NCBI RefSeq assembly: GCF_003991585.1
Contig: NZ_PQSP01000010.1
Span: 62,001 to 126,000 of the forward strand
Direction of reading: 5' to 3'
DNA: 64,000 nt
Source: Saezia sanguinis
Lineage (GTDB): Bacteria > Pseudomonadota > Gammaproteobacteria > Burkholderiales > Burkholderiaceae_C
The translations under genes and the position numbers were made by a program. Below, piece after piece: positions 56,488 through 64,000 of the stretch. Below the pieces are notes generated by a model. That model ran no database searches and was not told the origin of the DNA. It worked only from the letters and a program-made list of their open reading frames with translations. Within the stretch, counting starts at the first letter, position 1, and each line of letters starts with the position of its first letter.

Positions 56488-57906
56488 ATGAAAATAGCAT
56501 CACAATTCCAACAATCCCCCAGAACCCTGCTGTGGCTGGTCGCAATCGGCTTTTTCATGCAGACGCTGGACAGCACCATTGTCAATACGGCACTGCCCAG
56601 CATCGCCAAAGACCTGAATGAAAGCCCGCTGCACATGCAGTGGGTACTGGTTTCCTACATGCTGACCAATGCCATGATCATTCCGGCCTCGGGCTGGCTG
56701 GCCGACCGCTTTGGCACCCGCAAGATATTCTCAATTGCCATTGTGCTGTTCATCATCGGTTCAGCAATCTGCGCTTTTTCGCCCAATCTTTCGGTGCTGG
56801 TTGGCGGGCGCGTGGTGCAGGGGTGCGGTGCCGCCATGCTGATGCCGGTGGGACGGCTTGCGGTATTGCGCACATTCCCGAAAGACAGGTTCCTCAAGGC
56901 CATGAGTTTTGTCACCATTCCGGGGCTGGTTGGCCAGGTCATCGGCCCCACGCTGGGCGGCTGGCTGGCAGAAATGCTGTCATGGCACTGGGTATTCCTG
57001 ATCAACCTGCCTATCGGCATTGCCGGTGTTGTGGCCACCTGGCATGCCATGCCCGATAAACGCGCCCCGGCGGTAGACCCGTTCGACATCACCGGCTACC
57101 TGTACCTGGCTGTGGCCATGGTGGCCATTTCCCTGTCGCTGGACGGCTTTTCATCCCTGGGGCTGGAGCGTGCGCTGGTGGTATTGCTGCTGGTGCTGGG
57201 GCTTGCTGCCTGCGCAATCTACTGGCTGCATGCACAACGCGCGGCTCACCCGCTGTTTAATCGCTCCCTGTTTAAGGTCAATAGCTTCAAGGTTGGTATT
57301 CTGGGCAATATTTTTGCCCGCATTGGCACCGGCAGCATGCCATTCATGCTGCCGCTGTTCATGCAAACGCAACTCGACTACAGCCCGGCACAAGCCGGCA
57401 TGATGATGCTGCCGGTTGCTTTTGCCGCCATATTTGCCAAGCGCATGGCCACCTCGCTGATCGGAAACTTCGGTTACCGCTGGGTACTCACCGGCAATAC
57501 CCTGCTGCTGGGCGCCATGATTGCCAGCTTTGCACTGATGTCGCGAGAACAGCCACTGATACTGAGCCTGTTGCTGCTGGCTTGTTTTGGCGCGGCCAAC
57601 TCGCTGCAATTCACGGCAATGAACACTGTCACCCTGAAAGACCTGGACGGCACCACCGCCAGCAGCGGCAACACCATGCTCTCCATGACGCAAATGCTTT
57701 CCATGAGCCTGGGGGTCTCCATCGCATCCACCATCCTGCAGGCATTCAACGATATGCTCACGCATTCGCTGGTCAAGGACGCTTCACTCACCGCATTTCA
57801 CCTGTCGTTTGTGCTGATTGGCGTCATGAGCTGCATTGCTTCACTGATATTCTGGCACTTGCCGGCAGACCGCCGCCCCAAAGCGCATGTGGAATCGCTC
57901 GGCTGA
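56488..57906 (+). CDS. MFS multidrug exporter, DHA2 (14-TM) type
   Basis: A 472-residue proton-driven exporter resembling E. coli MdtD. Fourteen hydrophobic segments can be counted. Motif D1 is LDSTIVNTALPSIAKDL (residues 27-43), motif A GWLADRFGTRKIF (about 69-81), motif B GRVVQGCGAAMLMPVGRLAV (about 108-127) and motif C VIGPTLGGWLAE (about 150-161). Its drug range is unknown and no regulator is adjacent. No clear SD before the ATG. Divergent from purN with a 192-base gap. Confidence 0.9.
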   Translation: MKIASQFQQSPRTLLWLVAIGFFMQTLDSTIVNTALPSIAKDLNESPLHMQWVLVSYMLTNAMIIPASGWLADRFGTRKIFSIAIVLFIIGSAICAFSPNLSVLVGGRVVQGCGAAMLMPVGRLAVLRTFPKDRFLKAMSFVTIPGLVGQVIGPTLGGWLAEMLSWHWVFLINLPIGIAGVVATWHAMPDKRAPAVDPFDITGYLYLAVAMVAISLSLDGFSSLGLERALVVLLLVLGLAACAIYWLHAQRAAHPLFNRSLFKVNSFKVGILGNIFARIGTGSMPFMLPLFMQTQLDYSPAQAGMMMLPVAFAAIFAKRMATSLIGNFGYRWVLTGNTLLLGAMIASFALMSREQPLILSLLLLACFGAANSLQFTAMNTVTLKDLDGTTASSGNTMLSMTQMLSMSLGVSIASTILQAFNDMLTHSLVKDASLTAFHLSFVLIGVMSCIASLIFWHLPADRRPKAHVESLG

Positions 57907-58004
57907 AAACCGCACATCCGGCAGCCGTGGTTTTGCGTCGCCACCCCCATCCACCCATCATGAATACGCTTTATTCTCATTCGTGATCAGGATAAATCCA
58001 AAGG

Positions 58005-58036
58005 GATACTTTTGCCCCCCATTTGCCCAAAGTATC
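58005..58036. promoter_or_regulatory. inverted repeat upstream of bacterioferritin
   Basis: GATACTTTTG and CAAAGTATC form an inverted repeat (one extra T in the left arm) around a C-rich 13-base centre, 74 bases before the bacterioferritin start. A second small palindrome, TTGTCA-GA-TGACAA, lies at 58059-58072. No Fur-box consensus is evident; role unknown. Confidence 0.3.
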
Positions 58037-58109
58037 GGAAAACGCAACAATAGTCAGATTGTCAGATGACAAAGCAAGAATAATCCCACAGATACAGGAG
58101 TCTATAAAA

Positions 58110-58592
58110 ATGCAAAGCGATCCTAAAGTCATTGAACACCTGAACGCACAGGTCAAATGCGAACTGACAGCCGTCAACCAGTACTTTGTGCACTACCGCA
58201 TGTATGAACACTGGGGGCTGGACCGCCTGGCAAAAAAAGAACGCGAAGAATCCATTGAGGAAATGCAGCACCTGGACAAGCTGATGAAGCGCATCTTCAT
58301 GCTCGACGGCCTGCCCAACCTGCAAGACCAGCACAAGCTGATGATTGGCGAAAACGTCAAAGAAACACTGGAATGCGACCTGAAACTGGAATACGCTGCA
58401 CAAGCAGCCTGCAAAGCAGGCATGGACTACTGCGACAGCGTGCACGACTATGTGTCACGCGATCTGCTCAAAGACCTGCTGATTGATACCGAAGGCCATA
58501 TCGATTACCTCGAAACCCAGTTGAGCGTGATCGAAAAAGTCGGCATTCAGAACTACATCCAAAGCCAATTGCCGCAGTTGGACGAAGCATAA
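58110..58592 (+). CDS. bfr: bacterioferritin
   Basis: A 160-residue heme-containing iron-storage protein that forms 24-mers. Glu18, Glu51, His54, Glu94 and His130 of the ferroxidase centre and the heme ligand Met52 are in their usual places (KCELTAVNQYF, IEEMQHLDKLM, LKLEYAA, EGHIDYLE). The residue three before His130 is Thr127, with Glu at 128, so the expected ExxH reads TEGH. AGGAG lies 10 bases before the ATG. No bacterioferritin-associated ferredoxin is adjacent. Confidence 0.95.
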   Translation: MQSDPKVIEHLNAQVKCELTAVNQYFVHYRMYEHWGLDRLAKKEREESIEEMQHLDKLMKRIFMLDGLPNLQDQHKLMIGENVKETLECDLKLEYAAQAACKAGMDYCDSVHDYVSRDLLKDLLIDTEGHIDYLETQLSVIEKVGIQNYIQSQLPQLDEA

Positions 58593-58616
58593 GCAAACTG
58601 AAAAAATCACTCACTA

Positions 58617-58643
58617 ACGCCTGCATGATGCAGGCGTTTTTTT
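58617..58643 (+). terminator. intrinsic terminator of bfr
   Basis: CGCCTGC/GCAGGCG stem with a 5-base loop followed by seven T, 25 bases after the bfr stop. Confidence 0.9.
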
Positions 58644-58764
58644 ATCCACCAATATAGATATTGTCATTTATACTATCTGATATTTTTACCGTAGTATTTG
58701 TTAGAAAATATTTAAAAAATTATCTTAATTAAAATAGAAATTAACTATGCGCATTCAAAACCAT

Positions 58765-59058
58765 ATGAAAAAGGTACTATTATTTTTATGCGCTGTGATG
58801 ATGTCTCTACCCATTATGGCAGAAGAAAATAAACAGTTAACAGAGCAAGAGGCGATTGATTTGGCAAAGCAAGCCTGCATTGAAAGCGGTATATCAGCTG
58901 AAATAGTTGATGAGTCATTGACCAGATACTCTGAAGATGATGGGCAGCGGTTTATTATGTTTAACCCTAAGCGTGAAACAGGTCCTTATTTTGGGTTTGA
59001 ATCTTTTCATGCGACTATTGACTCCGATGGACAAGCAAGATGTTTTGGAGGAATGTAA
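58765..59058 (+). CDS. small secreted hypothetical protein, 97 aa
   Basis: A signal peptide (MKKVLLFLCAVMMSLPIMAEE) and a 76-residue acidic mature part with two cysteines (KQACIES, ARCFGGM). The family is not recognised. The DNA is A/T-rich compared with bfr. An ATG at 58747 is in frame, but 58765 begins the signal peptide; neither has a good SD. It has its own terminator downstream, which supports it being a real transcript. Confidence 0.62.
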   Translation: MKKVLLFLCAVMMSLPIMAEENKQLTEQEAIDLAKQACIESGISAEIVDESLTRYSEDDGQRFIMFNPKRETGPYFGFESFHATIDSDGQARCFGGM

Positions 59059-59080
59059 AAGTATTTTTGAATTAATTATT

Positions 59081-59102
59081 AACCCGCTTCGGCGGGTTTT
59101 TT
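59081..59102 (+). terminator. intrinsic terminator after the small secreted gene
   Basis: AACCCGC-TTCG-GCGGGTT with a UUCG tetraloop and T-run, 22 bases after the stop. Confidence 0.9.
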
Positions 59103-59204
59103 CATGCTTGCGGGAGTCTACACAGGATATTTCGATGAATAATTAGTCGGCCCTGCAAAATTTATCCTGAGTAGCGTATTTTCCACCAGGTGGGCGGAGA
59201 AAGT

Positions 59205-59288
59205 ATGAATTCAGATAAAAATAAGTGTTTCTCATCAATACATGAACTAGCTAAAGCTTTCAATAATTTGTTCGAACAAGAAACATAA
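59205..59288 (+). CDS. possible 27-residue microprotein
   Basis: A very short frame (MNSDKNKCFSSIHELAKAFN...) with a good SD (GGAG, 5-6 bases before ATG) between the secreted-gene terminator and the convergent response-regulator gene. One predicted amphipathic helix (HELAKAFNNLFEQ). No promoter is evident, and it may be chance. Confidence 0.28.
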   Translation: MNSDKNKCFSSIHELAKAFNNLFEQET

Positions 59289-59300
59289 AACAACCAATCA

Positions 59301-60005
59301 CTAACATGAACTCGCTTTATCCTCGTCGCTGTAGCGGTAACCGGCGCCATGCACGGTGCAGATCAACTGTGGCCTGTTGGGATTGAGCTCAACACGCTTG
59401 CGCAATTGTGAAATGTGCTGGTCCAGCGTGCGGCTGTTGGGCATATGCTCATAGCCCCAGACCATGTTGAACAGCATGTCGCGCGACACCACCTTGTTTT
59501 TATGGCGGTACAGGCATTCCAGTATCCGCACATCTCTGAGGCTGAGCTCTATCTTTTGCGCCTGCCGCATGGCGCACAACCGCTCAGGGTAGACAAGCAA
59601 ATCACCAAACGGAAAACTCTGTTCCACATCTCCGGCCTGGCTGCGCAGGCAGCGCTTGGCCACGGCTTTGATGCGGGCCCGTATCTCATGCACGCCAAAA
59701 GGTTTGCTGATGTAGTCGTCCGCGCCCAGTTCCAGCCCGATCACGCGGTCAATCTCCTCATCCTTGGCCGATAAAAAAATGATCGGTATCTGCTCATTGG
59801 CTCTGCGGATTTCACGGCAAACGGAATAGCCATCGAGCTCCGGCATCATGATGTCCAGAATCACAAAGTCAGGCTTTTCCTGCGCGTACATCTGCAACGC
59901 CTGCCTGCCGTCCCCGGCACTGACCAGCGTATAGCCTTCGCGCTCCAGCGCTTTGGCAAGCCCCTGGCGAATGTTCACATCATCTTCAGCAATCAGTATT
60001 TTCAT
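59301..60005 (-). CDS. OmpR-family response regulator
   Basis: A 234-residue regulator: receiver domain (residues 2-115) with acidic pocket Asp8/Asp9, phospho-acceptor Asp51 (VILDIMMPELDGY) and Lys101 (ISKPF), then a winged-helix DNA-binding domain (about 135-230, IELSLRDVRILECLYRHKNKVVSRDMLFNMVWGYEH, RTLDQHISQLRKRVE, ICTVHGAGYRYS). It lies 9 bases after the kinase gene and is the last gene of the VWA-kinase-regulator operon, so its partner is that kinase. DNA targets are unknown. Confidence 0.93.
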   Translation of the reverse strand: MKILIAEDDVNIRQGLAKALEREGYTLVSAGDGRQALQMYAQEKPDFVILDIMMPELDGYSVCREIRRANEQIPIIFLSAKDEEIDRVIGLELGADDYISKPFGVHEIRARIKAVAKRCLRSQAGDVEQSFPFGDLLVYPERLCAMRQAQKIELSLRDVRILECLYRHKNKVVSRDMLFNMVWGYEHMPNSRTLDQHISQLRKRVELNPNRPQLICTVHGAGYRYSDEDKASSC

Positions 60006-60014
60006 CGCTTTTTA

Positions 60015-61589
60015 TCACTTGTTTACCTGCATATCCTGCACACCCTGCCCCTGCTGTGCCTGCCCGCTCCGCTGCAAGCGGAGTGTAAAACAGGTTCCGG
60101 GGTTGCTGTTTTCCACCCTGATCTCTGCACCCAGGCTGTAGGCCAGTTGCGCCGCAATCGTCAGCCCGATGCCAGTGCCCGAAACACCTTCGGTAATAGA
60201 GGAATGAATGCGGTAAAACGGCTTGAAAATCAGCTTGTGATCTTTCACGGGAATGCCGCTGCCATAATCACGCACCCGGATATCCACATGCTTGTCATAC
60301 ACCTGCACCGACAGATCAACCCGTTTGCCACTGGCCGCATACTTTTCGGCGTTGCTTAAAAAGTTGCAGATAATCTGGCTGACGCGGTCCTCATCGGTAT
60401 GCACACACACATCAGCCCCCACCTCAACGCTAAGCGCCAGCCCCTTGGCGGCAAAAGACGGCATGAACATCTGGGCAATCTGCTCCACCAGCACATTCAC
60501 CTGCACCGGTTTCAAAACCACCTGGGGCGTGCGTGTGAATGTCAGAATATTCTGAATCAGCCGCGACAGGCGCTGGCTTTCATCAATGATGATGCCGGCA
60601 TGTTCCTTCGTTTCATCATCATATCCTTCCAGCTCCTCCTTGAGCAGTTCCGCATACAGCGTGATATTGGTCAGCGGCGTCTTGAGTTCATGCGACACCT
60701 GGCTGACAAAATTGATCTGCTGCATCGCTTCACGCGCACTGCGCGTATATTCACGATAAATGCCATACACCACCAGCGCAATCACAGCCAGTAACAGCAC
60801 CACCAGCACACTGCCCCACAGGTAAATGGCCAGCGTATCCGCCGCCTGACCGTAATACACCACCTGCCAGTTTGTCAGCGGGTAAGCCATTCTCTGGCTG
60901 GCCATCACGACCAGATCATCCGGCAACAGATCGGTAGCGCTTGCATAAATCAGGCGGTCATTCTCCATGATGTGTACGCTGCCTTCAGCATAGGCAAGGT
61001 CAGCGCGGTTCACCACATCGGAAAGCAGCATGATATACGAAAGGCGGAATCCGATGACCAGGTGCTCGTCCTTGCGGATCCAGTACACCAGCAGCGGAAG
61101 ATCTGCCGTATTGCTGAAATACCAGCCCGAACGCGGCTGGCTGGCTTCATTGACAATGTTGTGTGACATCAGGAGATACGGGTCGCGCAGTACCGGAGCC
61201 AGATCGTCAACCAGGCGCTGCTCCTGCGCATTCAGTGTGCCAGTGCCCGAAGGGTATGAAACTGCCGGGTACAGCAGCCCGTGCCTGTCGATGATAAAAA
61301 TACCGTCAATATCGGCGTCACTGTCGATCAGGGCTTTCAGCCAGGCGTCATCCAGTTGCATATGTGTTGCGGCACTTTGCAGGCGTGACGCCCTGCTTGC
61401 CAGAAGCTGCGTCACAACCCCTTGCGCCTGACCAATACGCTCCTGCGCCAGCTCTTCACTCTGATAACGCTTTAACAGCGCCTCATGCTCAATAGCCCGA
61501 AAACCCAGATAACCCACCAGCCCGACCATGATCAGCATGGCCAGTATGAAAAAACCATAGTGTCTGGTTGGCAGGTTACCGGGTGTCAT
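60015..61589 (-). CDS. membrane sensor histidine kinase
   Basis: A 524-residue kinase with two transmembrane segments (residues about 11-31 and 252-277) bracketing a large periplasmic sensor of about 220 residues, Cache-like by pattern (ASRLQSAATHM..DAWLKALIDSDADIDGIFIIDRHGLLYP). The HisKA box has phospho-His300 (VSQVSHELKTPLTN) and the HATPase domain shows NFLSNAEKYA (N box), RDYGSGIP (G1) and GVSGTGIGLTIAAQ (G2). The tail is Gln-rich. No SD is seen before the ATG; it starts 15 bases after the VWA stop, so coupling is likely. Confidence 0.92.
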   Translation of the reverse strand: MTPGNLPTRHYGFFILAMLIMVGLVGYLGFRAIEHEALLKRYQSEELAQERIGQAQGVVTQLLASRASRLQSAATHMQLDDAWLKALIDSDADIDGIFIIDRHGLLYPAVSYPSGTGTLNAQEQRLVDDLAPVLRDPYLLMSHNIVNEASQPRSGWYFSNTADLPLLVYWIRKDEHLVIGFRLSYIMLLSDVVNRADLAYAEGSVHIMENDRLIYASATDLLPDDLVVMASQRMAYPLTNWQVVYYGQAADTLAIYLWGSVLVVLLLAVIALVVYGIYREYTRSAREAMQQINFVSQVSHELKTPLTNITLYAELLKEELEGYDDETKEHAGIIIDESQRLSRLIQNILTFTRTPQVVLKPVQVNVLVEQIAQMFMPSFAAKGLALSVEVGADVCVHTDEDRVSQIICNFLSNAEKYAASGKRVDLSVQVYDKHVDIRVRDYGSGIPVKDHKLIFKPFYRIHSSITEGVSGTGIGLTIAAQLAYSLGAEIRVENSNPGTCFTLRLQRSGQAQQGQGVQDMQVNK

Positions 61590-61604
61590 TGATTCATAAT
61601 AAAG

Positions 61605-62954
61605 TTATTTGGAAATACCGCCCTGCTGGTTTCTGAGCTGGTAGTTCGATTCGCTGAGCGCCTTGCGCGTGTTAATATCATCGCCCGAACTCAGCATATC
61701 CAGCATGCGACTGTTGCTTAAAGAGTTTAACCTGATCCGCTCTCTGGCCTGTTCAGAGTTGAGTTGAAGTGCCCAGGCACTGAACTTCGAAGCATTGGCC
61801 TCCATAATGGCTTTGGCTTCATCCACACGCCCCTGGTCTATCAACTGAATGGCCCGTTCATTGTCAAGGGTGGACTGCTGCACCGCAGCTTCCACCATCA
61901 CATCCTCCACCACGGCAGCCTTCACCGCTGCGGCCGAACTGCTGTAAGCAATGCGCACATTCTGCTGCTGGTTCTCATACCGTTTAGCACTCAGGTCATT
62001 ATATTTGACATCAACCTGTGCAAGGTCCAGCTTCTGATCGGCGGCACCCTTGGCCGGCAGCACTTCCAGCAGCACATATTTTTCCTGATCGGCATACAAC
62101 TGGTTTAACCTCACCGTCACCGTATTGCCGTCAATCTGCCCTTCACGCCCAAGCAGGCGCACCGGTTTAACACCGTGCGCAATATGAATCGTCACTTCCA
62201 CATCCTGCGCCACCACCGACATCACATCCTGAAACTCCTTGGCAAACACCCCTTCCAACTGGGCCACATGTTGCACAAAGAAATGATTGCCGTCGCTGTA
62301 ACCCGCAATCGCGGTCATCAGGTCTTCGTTATACCCCTCCCCAATACCGACAGTGGTAATGGTAATGCCTTTGGCCGCAGCAATGCGCGCCAGCTCGGAA
62401 AGCTCGCGGATCGAGGTTGGCCCGACATTGGCCTGCCCGTCTGAAAGCAGAATCACACGGTTGATTCTCTCTTTATCCAGAAACCGGCTGGTCTCATCAA
62501 CGCCCTTGCTCAGGCCGGCAAACAACGCAGTCATGCCCCTAGGCGTGATTTTTTCGTTGATCAGTGCAATCAGTTGCCTCTTATCCTGCACCCGGGTCGC
62601 GGGCACCACCACTTCAACCGAACTGTCATAAGCCACAATAGACAGAATATCGTCGCTTTGCAGCATATTCACTGCCATGATCGCTGCATCACGCGCCCTG
62701 GCGATTCTGTCGCCGGACATTGATGACGAACGGTCAATCACCAACGCCAGATTGATTGGGCTGCGCTTGCCCGCTTCCAGCGGCAAGCCCTGCAGCGATA
62801 CTTTCAGATAATTGGCGTCCTGAGTATTTTCCAGCACAATGGGCGAGGCCAGCTCGGCCCTGATCGTCACCCGGGGTGTAGCGTGCGCCAGTACCCCTGT
62901 TAAAAGCGATACCCAAAATACGGCAAAAAGTGTCAGTAAACGTTTCGATCTCAT
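61605..62954 (-). CDS. exported von Willebrand factor A-domain protein
   Basis: A 449-residue protein with a signal peptide (MRSKRLLTLFAVFWVSLLTGVLAHA). The VWA domain (about 66-240) has a complete MIDAS: Asp74-x-Ser76-x-Ser78 (VIDRSSSMSGD), Thr142 (PRGMTALFAGL) and Asp172 (LLSDGQANVGPTS). The C-terminal part (about 260-449) has beta-sandwich sequence and a helical, Gln/Asn-rich end. Resembles the YfbK/InterAlpha-like secreted VWA group. GGGAG is 7 bases before the ATG. It is the first gene of an operon with a histidine kinase and response regulator, so it may present a ligand or signal to the kinase. Confidence 0.88.
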   Translation of the reverse strand: MRSKRLLTLFAVFWVSLLTGVLAHATPRVTIRAELASPIVLENTQDANYLKVSLQGLPLEAGKRSPINLALVIDRSSSMSGDRIARARDAAIMAVNMLQSDDILSIVAYDSSVEVVVPATRVQDKRQLIALINEKITPRGMTALFAGLSKGVDETSRFLDKERINRVILLSDGQANVGPTSIRELSELARIAAAKGITITTVGIGEGYNEDLMTAIAGYSDGNHFFVQHVAQLEGVFAKEFQDVMSVVAQDVEVTIHIAHGVKPVRLLGREGQIDGNTVTVRLNQLYADQEKYVLLEVLPAKGAADQKLDLAQVDVKYNDLSAKRYENQQQNVRIAYSSSAAAVKAAVVEDVMVEAAVQQSTLDNERAIQLIDQGRVDEAKAIMEANASKFSAWALQLNSEQARERIRLNSLSNSRMLDMLSSGDDINTRKALSESNYQLRNQQGGISK

Positions 62955-63082
62955 GGCGATACTCCCATTGAATTGTATAACGCCATTGTGGAATTTTTAC
63001 AGGGTCCAGTTGTCAGTTCTGTGTATTTGAATGCAAAAAGTTTGTAAAAACTGGCAGGCTGCGCTTCATAATCAATTAAAGC

Positions 63083-63113
63083 AAAAAACGGCTGGTATTG
63101 CTACCAGCCGTTT
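63083..63113 (-). terminator. intrinsic terminator of ppsA
   Basis: On the minus strand AAACGGCTGGTA-GCAA-TACCAGCCGTTT is followed by TTTG: a perfect 12-bp stem with 4-base loop and U-run, 26 bases after the ppsA stop. It separates ppsA from the VWA operon. Confidence 0.9.
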
Positions 63114-63139
63114 CATGACATCACTTCACACAAAAAGTG

Positions 63140-64000
63140 TTACTTCGCCAGCCCCTGCCAGGTTGCTACCACGGTATCGGGGTTCAGCGAAATTGACGAA
63201 ATACCCTGATCCATCAGCCATTTGGCAAAATCAGGATGGTCGCTGGGCCCCTGGCCGCAAATACCAATGTATTTGTTCTGCGCACGGCAGGTGGCAATCA
63301 CTTTTTCCAGCAATACCTTGATCGCTGGGTCACGCTCGTCAAAATCAGCCGCCAGCAGTTCCATGCCGGAATCGCGGTCCAGCCCCAGGGTCAACTGGGT
63401 CAAGTCGTTGGAGCCGATGGAGAAGCCGTCAAAGTACTCCAGGAACTGGTCGGCCAGAATCGCGTTGCTCGGAATCTCGCACATCATGATCAGTTTCAGA
63501 TCATTCTCGCCACGCTTGAGCCCGTGCTCTGCCAGCAGTTCGGTCACTTTCTTGGCCTGGCCCAGTGTACGCACAAACGGCACCATCACCTGCACATTGT
63601 TCAGCCCCATGTCTTCGCGCACGCGTTTGAGCGCCACGCATTCCATGGCAAAAGCTTCGCGGAATTCTTTGCTGATGTAGCGCGCAGCACCACGGAAGCC
63701 CAGCATCGGGTTTTCTTCGTCCGGTTCATAGCGTGAGCCGCCAATCAGCTTGCGGTATTCGTTGGACTTGAAGTCCGACAGGCGCACAATCACAGGCTTG
63801 GGATAAAACGCCGCGGCAATGGTGGCCACGCCTTCGGCAATTTTGTCCACATAGAAGGCACGGGGTGATGAATGCCCGCGCGCCACCGATTCCACCGCTT
63901 TTTTCAGATCGGCGTCCACATTCGGGTAGTCCAGAATCGCCTGCGGATGCACACCGATGTTGTTATTGATGATGAATTCCAAGCGCGCCAGCCCCACACC
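63140..64000 (-). CDS. ppsA: phosphoenolpyruvate synthase, C-terminal part (5' partial)
   Basis: The frame is open to the end of the window on the minus strand, so the N-terminal nucleotide-binding and phosphohistidine domains lie outside. The 287 residues present are the PEP/pyruvate-binding TIM barrel: [107 protein letters not shown] and the catalytic Cys in [16 protein letters not shown]. PpsA makes PEP from pyruvate and ATP for gluconeogenesis. Confidence 0.96.
   Translation of the reverse strand, partial: GVGLARLEFIINNNIGVHPQAILDYPNVDADLKKAVESVARGHSSPRAFYVDKIAEGVATIAAAFYPKPVIVRLSDFKSNEYRKLIGGSRYEPDEENPMLGFRGAARYISKEFREAFAMECVALKRVREDMGLNNVQVMVPFVRTLGQAKKVTELLAEHGLKRGENDLKLIMMCEIPSNAILADQFLEYFDGFSIGSNDLTQLTLGLDRDSGMELLAADFDERDPAIKVLLEKVIATCRAQNKYIGICGQGPSDHPDFAKWLMDQGISSISLNPDTVVATWQGLAK

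Overview
The window looks like a chromosomal segment of a betaproteobacterium, most likely order Burkholderiales (inference). The reasons are gene order: yqgE-ruvX-pyrR-pyrB-pyrC'-acyltransferase; coaBC-dut; rplM-rpsI followed by argC, erpA, anmK, an M23 peptidase, tyrS and dtd; argB beside a HAD pyrimidine 5'-nucleotidase; and ilvE beside a zf-CHCC zinc-finger protein. I see no insertion sequence, integrase, phage gene, CRISPR array, rRNA or tRNA. Most of the window is housekeeping DNA with small accessory patches between conserved blocks.

Layout: 1-3.1 kb, the 3' part of a large FAD/Fe-S oxidoreductase and a small unknown gene. 3.1-4.9 kb, a LysR regulator divergent from an azoreductase. 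4.9-8.8 kb, ftsB, eno, a DUF1330 gene and pyrG on the minus strand, without the kdsA often found here. 9.0-13.0 kb, an accessory patch: CBS protein, SUKH/SMI1 protein, Sel1-repeat protein and two unknowns, running into dut and coaBC. 15.0-21.3 kb, a secreted protein, an unknown, alaS, a zinc-ribbon protein and a succinate-semialdehyde-type dehydrogenase. 21.4-22.7 kb, three small genes including a cyclic-phosphate-processing receiver-like protein. 22.7-27.8 kb, the pyrimidine operon with a catalytically dead PyrC'. 28-31.1 kb, HAD nucleotidase, argB, a PbrR/CadR-type MerR regulator and a dienelactone hydrolase.

31.2-36.4 kb is a second accessory patch: an XAC2610-like exported protein, an A/T-rich DKNYY-repeat protein, a tail-anchored ADP-ribosylglycohydrolase and a GNAT acetyltransferase. 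36.7-46.8 kb is the ribosomal/arginine/Fe-S/tRNA block, with a SUKH gene translationally coupled to anmK. 46.9-52.6 kb holds purU, zf-CHCC, ilvE, an M20 amidohydrolase, a secreted STY0301-like protein, a transaldolase-like enzyme and an HdeD protein. A gene-poor stretch (52.6-53.8 kb) carries a promoter-hairpins-terminator array that I read as a candidate small RNA. 53.8-59.1 kb holds an unknown, an RsmB/NOP methyltransferase, purN, an MFS exporter, bacterioferritin and a small secreted protein. 59.3-63.0 kb is a VWA protein / histidine kinase / response regulator operon, and the window ends in the 3' part of ppsA.

The most interesting items, none proven, are: the candidate sRNA at about 53245-53395; the VWA-kinase-regulator triad; an acyltransferase whose C-terminal tail looks like a degenerate Hpt domain; the scattered SUKH/Sel1/XAC2610/DKNYY immunity-like proteins without visible toxins; and the long structured leader of rplM.
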